Positions 7,511 through 9,502 of a stretch of 9,502 bases of DNA are shown piece after piece. This DNA is from JBIOYL01 sp044870185. GTDB lineage: Bacteria > Actinomycetota > CALGFH01. The translations under genes were made by a program, and so were the position numbers. Under the pieces are notes generated by a model. That model saw only the letters and a list, made by a program, of their open reading frames with translations, was not told where the DNA came from and made no database searches. Location of the stretch: NCBI GenBank assembly GCA_044870185.1, contig JBIOYL010000218.1, positions 1 through 9,502 of the forward strand. Direction: 5' to 3'. The first letter of the stretch is position 1. Each line of letters opens with the position of its first letter.

Positions 7511-8743
7511 TCACCGGGCCGGGGCCAGGGCGGTCAGGGCGCGCACGACCCGGTCGGCCACATCGCCCCCGACCGGCTCGTACAGGTTGGCCAGCAGCTT
7601 CAGCACCACCTTCATCAGCCGCCGGTGCGGCAGCCCGTACCGGGTCGCCATCTGCATGAAGCGTGGCTCGCCGATGGCCTTCACAAACAAACGGCCCACG
7701 GCGAAGTAGCGGGCGTAGCGCTCGCGCAGCGCCGCCGGGTAGCGCTCGAGCAGCGTGCGGTCGCCGCTGTCGAGGACCGCGAGCGCGGTCTGGGCGGCCA
7801 GCTCACCCGACTCCAGCGCATAGTCGATGCCCTCGCCGTTGAACGGGTTGATCAGCCCGGCCGCGTCGCCGACGAACAGCACCCCACGGTGCAGCGGCGG
7901 GTGGCGGTTGGCGGCCATCGGCAGCGGCGCCGAGCGCGGCTTGGCCACGGCGTCGTCCGCGCCGAAGCCCCACTCCCTGCCGACTGTGGGCGCCCAGTCG
8001 CGCAGCAGGCCGCGGTAGTTGGTGTTGCGGAAGTGCTTGGAGGTGTTCAGCAGCCCCACCCCCACGTTGACGTGGCCGTCGGCCATCGGGAAGACCCAGC
8101 CGTAGCCGGGCAGGAGGTCGCCGTCGCTCCACAGCTCCAGATAGGAGTCGATCCAGGGGTCGTCGGACCGGGTGGAGGCGTAGTACTGGCGGATGGCCAC
8201 GCCGATCGGCCGGGACTGGTCCCGGTGCAGGCCGAGCGCCTGCCCGAGGCGGCTGGAGGCGCCGTCGGCGGCGATCAGGAGCTCGGCCCGGACGTCGACC
8301 GGGTCCTGGCCGGCCCGGCGCACCACGGCACCCCGCACGAGCCCCCGCTCCAGCAGCGGCTCGGTCGCCTCGGTCCCGTCCCACACGGTCGCCCCTGCCC
8401 GCTCGGCGTGACGGGCCAGGAACTGGTCGAAGTCCATCCGGGGTCGGACCAGGCCGTAGGAGGGCAGCCCGGTCAGCTCCGGCCAGGGCAGCTCGATCAC
8501 GGTCCCGCCGCCGTGCACGCGCAGGCCGATGTGGCGCGACCACGACTGGTAGGCGGCGCGCAGCCCCATGGCGTCCAGGGCGGCGACCGCCCGCGGGGTG
8601 AGCCCGTCACCGCAGACCTTGTCGCGGGGATAGCCGGCCTTCTCGACCAGCAGCACGCGGGCGCCGCCCTTGGCCAGGTGGTAGGCGGTCGCCGCGCCGC
8701 CCGGGCCGCCCCCGACCACGAGCACGTCGTACCCCGTCGTCAC
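7511..8743 (-). CDS. menJ: Geranylgeranyl reductase family FAD enzyme, probable menaquinone reductase (MenJ-like)
   Basis: FAD-dependent reductase that most likely saturates an isoprene double bond in the menaquinone tail, as Mycobacterium MenJ (Rv0561c) does; related enzymes act on geranylgeranyl lipids, so the substrate is inferred. 410 aa, close to MenJ. The dinucleotide motif VVGGGPGGAA is at 9-18, the family signature CGDGLTPRA at 44-52, AADGASS at 158-164, SDDPW at 193-197, LPGYGWVFP at 211-219, and the second FAD motif GDAAGLINPFNGEGIDYALESG spans 292-313. GTG 8743 is chosen for GGGAGG 5 bases upstream (8754-8749) and because the FAD fold begins at once; the frame stays open to 9082, but that part lacks homology and crosses the promoter. 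It lies upstream of nuoA on the same strand, a known actinobacterial arrangement, and complex I reduces the menaquinone this enzyme would modify. Confidence 0.9.
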   Translation of the reverse strand: MTTGYDVLVVGGGPGGAATAYHLAKGGARVLLVEKAGYPRDKVCGDGLTPRAVAALDAMGLRAAYQSWSRHIGLRVHGGGTVIELPWPELTGLPSYGLVRPRMDFDQFLARHAERAGATVWDGTEATEPLLERGLVRGAVVRRAGQDPVDVRAELLIAADGASSRLGQALGLHRDQSRPIGVAIRQYYASTRSDDPWIDSYLELWSDGDLLPGYGWVFPMADGHVNVGVGLLNTSKHFRNTNYRGLLRDWAPTVGREWGFGADDAVAKPRSAPLPMAANRHPPLHRGVLFVGDAAGLINPFNGEGIDYALESGELAAQTALAVLDSGDRTLLERYPAALRERYARYFAVGRLFVKAIGEPRFMQMATRYGLPHRRLMKVVLKLLANLYEPVGGDVADRVVRALTALAPAR

Positions 8744-8780
8744 GGCTGCCTCCCACGGCGTCCGGCCTGCGTGCGTGTGC

Positions 8781-8798
8781 TTGTGAACCAACGCACAA
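8781..8798. promoter_or_regulatory. Candidate Rex operator (redox repressor site)
   Basis: TTGTG, eight bases, CACAA: the arms are perfect inverted repeats and extend to CTTGTG/CACAAG (8780-8799). Spacing matches the Rex operator of Gram-positive bacteria (TTGTGAA-N4-TTCACAA); the left half TTGTGAAC is a full match, while the inner part of the right half deviates. Rex binds DNA when NADH/NAD+ is low and releases it when NADH rises, and controls nuo and cyd genes in Streptomyces. The site lies 38 bases before the menJ-like GTG and just downstream of the predicted transcription start, suiting a roadblock repressor. Binding by Rex is inferred; the rex gene is not in the window. Confidence 0.7.
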
Positions 8799-8811
8799 GA
8801 GTGTCGGTCCG

Positions 8812-8840
8812 AGTGTAGAACCGCCGCCGACCGGCGGCAA
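8812..8840 (-). promoter_or_regulatory. Predicted main promoter of the menJ-like gene and nuo genes
   Basis: On the minus strand TTGCCG (8840-8835) and TACACT (8817-8812) are separated by 17 bases, a good fit to housekeeping-sigma promoters of actinobacteria (TTG--- and TANNNT). The expected start near 8805 gives a leader of about 60 bases containing the Rex-type site at about +7 to +24. A GCCGCC/GGCGGC inverted repeat with a four-base loop (8823-8838) lies between the two boxes. Confidence 0.6.
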
Positions 8841-8873
8841 CCGCAGCCCGCCGCCCGGCACCTGCGACCCCAA

Positions 8874-8889
8874 CCCGCCGTGCGGCGGG
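8874..8889. other. Strong GC-rich inverted repeat in the divergent gap
   Basis: CCCGCCG, TG, CGGCGGG: two 7-base arms that are exact reverse complements. It lies between the minus-strand promoter and the plus-strand small gene pair. There is no run of T on either side, so it is not a canonical terminator. The rest of 8841-8951 shows no gene. Confidence 0.4.
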
Positions 8890-8951
8890 CCGTTCGACCG
8901 CCCAGGGCACGAGCTCCCCCACCCATCCGATGTCCGGCGGCCGAAGCATAG

Positions 8952-9203
8952 CCCAAGCAGGCAGGCGCTCCTCCCGCCCGGTGGCGGCACATCCTGGACG
9001 GCCATCCCGAGCTGGGCGCGTATCTTGGCGACGTGCTGCAGGCGGTCAAGCAGCCCACACGGCAGCTTGCAGGCCGACGCACCGAGGAGGCGTGGTACTA
9101 CCTGGCAGGCGCCGGCCCTAGTCGCTGGTTGAAGGTCGTCGTAGCCTATGAACATGAGGAGGGCCGCATCATCACCGCCTTCGGCCGGAGGTCCGTGCCG
9201 TGA
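8952..9203 (+). pseudogene. DUF4258/PBECR-like small protein without an evident start codon (possibly 5'-truncated)
   Basis: An open stretch from just after TAG (8949-8951) to TGA (9201-9203), 83 codons. The translation holds RWRHILDGHPEL (about codons 10-21), then YYLAGAGPSRWLKVVV and GRIITAFGRRSVP at the end. This pattern (W-HI--HPE, then hydrophobic strands and I-TAF) resembles small DUF4258/PBECR-type proteins, some thought to be RelE- or barnase-like nucleases; this is from memory of the family. No ATG, GTG or TTG occurs in frame before GTG 9033, which lies downstream of the HPEL motif and would give a 56-residue protein without it. CTG at 8994 or 9012 is possible but unusual. TATCTT (9021-9026) is a TANNNT box placed to give a leaderless start at GTG 9033, but it also encodes the protein. 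Either the 5' end is lost or frameshifted, or a rare start is used. The stop overlaps the DUF2283 start. Confidence 0.55.
9187..9191 (+). promoter_or_regulatory. Ribosome binding site of the DUF2283 gene
   Basis: GGAGG lies 8 bases before the GTG at 9200, inside the coding end of the upstream small gene. It fixes the start of the DUF2283 protein and supports its translation even if the upstream gene is broken. Confidence 0.75.
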
Positions 9204-9478
9204 AGATCACCATCGGACGCATCACGTTCGACCGGGTCGCCTACGACCAGGGTGCCGACGTGTTGTACCTCCATGTCGGTGAACCGAGCACGGCGGTGGG
9301 CTTCGACGAGTCGCCAGAGGGGCACGCTCTGCGCTTCGATGCCCGCGGACGGCTGGTCGGTCTGACCATCGTGGGCGTAAAGGGACTCCTGCAGCACGAT
9401 GGGCGCATCACCGTGACCATCCCTGCTGAGCGGCTCGATGTCGATGCCGCGACGCTCGCACCGATCCTCGCCGCCTGA
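9200..9478 (+). CDS. DUF2283 family small protein, possible antitoxin-like partner
   Basis: 92 aa. The segment ITFDRVAYDQGADVLYLHV followed by HALRFDARGRLVGLTIVG is the DUF2283 pattern: an ADVLY strand, then a D-x-x-G-R-L-VG-hydrophobic strand. After this core it has GRITVTIPAERL and a short C-terminal helix. The biochemical function of the family is not known to me. The GTG start has GGAGG 8 bases upstream and overlaps the stop of the DUF4258-like gene as GTGA, so the two are co-transcribed and probably translationally coupled. DUF2283 genes are often found next to such small DUF4258-type genes, which suggests a toxin-antitoxin-like pair; this is inference. The pair is less GC-rich than the nuo genes and may be a later arrival. 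Only 24 bases follow, with no visible terminator. Confidence 0.8.
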   Translation: MKITIGRITFDRVAYDQGADVLYLHVGEPSTAVGFDESPEGHALRFDARGRLVGLTIVGVKGLLQHDGRITVTIPAERLDVDAATLAPILAA

Positions 9479-9502
9479 ACCACCCACCCGCCCGGCGCCG
9501 CA

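Noticed and set aside
5817..8818. Long plus-strand frames (5817-7199 and 7478-8818) opposite nuoC to nuoA and the menJ-like gene
   Set aside because: Shadows of the minus-strand genes; no family signature in the translation.
8744..9082. Upstream extension of the menJ-like frame to an ATG at 9082
   Set aside because: The extra residues have no homology, cover the predicted promoter and Rex-type site, and overlap the opposite-strand small gene. GTG 8743 has a good SD and directly precedes the FAD motif.
8930..9121. A 63-codon plus-strand frame starting at ATG 8930
   Set aside because: Arg and Gly-rich with no pattern; it overlaps the frame that contains the RWRHILDGHPEL and GRIITAF segments. 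It could only be relevant if a frameshift once joined the two.
1..9502. CRISPR arrays, tRNA or rRNA genes, insertion sequences, riboswitches
   Set aside because: No regularly spaced repeats, cloverleaf-like sequence, transposase fragment or long terminal inverted repeats were seen on either strand.

Overview
The window is very GC-rich and reads as an actinobacterium (Actinomycetota). Signs of this are the composition, the many GTG starts with strong Shine-Dalgarno (SD) sites, the gene order menaquinone reductase-nuoA-nuoB-nuoC-nuoD-nuoE-nuoF-nuoG, and the protein signatures. I cannot name a genus from the sequence alone.

Positions 1 to about 8840 form one minus-strand unit. Read in its own direction, it has a promoter at about 8840-8812, a near-consensus Rex-type operator (8798-8781) in the leader, and a MenJ-like geranylgeranyl/menaquinone reductase (8743-7511). 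After a 133-base gap come nuoA (7377), nuoB (6962), nuoC (6410), nuoD (5847), nuoE (4368), nuoF (3670) and nuoG (2323, running off the left edge). The genes are tightly packed. nuoC/nuoD and nuoE/nuoF overlap by 4 bases, nuoB/nuoC are 3 bases apart and nuoF/nuoG 9 bases apart. nuoH to nuoN are expected beyond position 1. All cluster ligands that can be checked are present: N1a in NuoE, N3 in NuoF, N1b, N4, N5 and N7 in NuoG, and N2 in NuoB. The quinone-site His/Tyr pair of NuoD is also present. The complex therefore looks functional. The genes fit together as NADH oxidation and electron transfer to menaquinone by complex I, plus an enzyme that adjusts the saturation of the menaquinone tail, under a possible NADH/NAD+ sensor.

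Positions 8841-8951 are non-coding and hold a strong hairpin-forming inverted repeat. Positions 8952-9478, on the plus strand and less GC-rich than the nuo genes, carry a small two-gene unit. The first is a DUF4258/PBECR-like small protein that lacks an obvious start codon. The second, overlapping it by 4 bases, is a DUF2283 protein. The arrangement resembles a toxin-antitoxin pair, but that is inference. The last 24 bases show nothing recognisable.

The points most worth a second look are the Rex-type operator in front of a menaquinone-reductase-plus-complex-I operon, the start-less DUF4258/DUF2283 pair, and the repeat-driven tail of NuoE. I found no RNA genes, CRISPR arrays, insertion sequences or phage genes.
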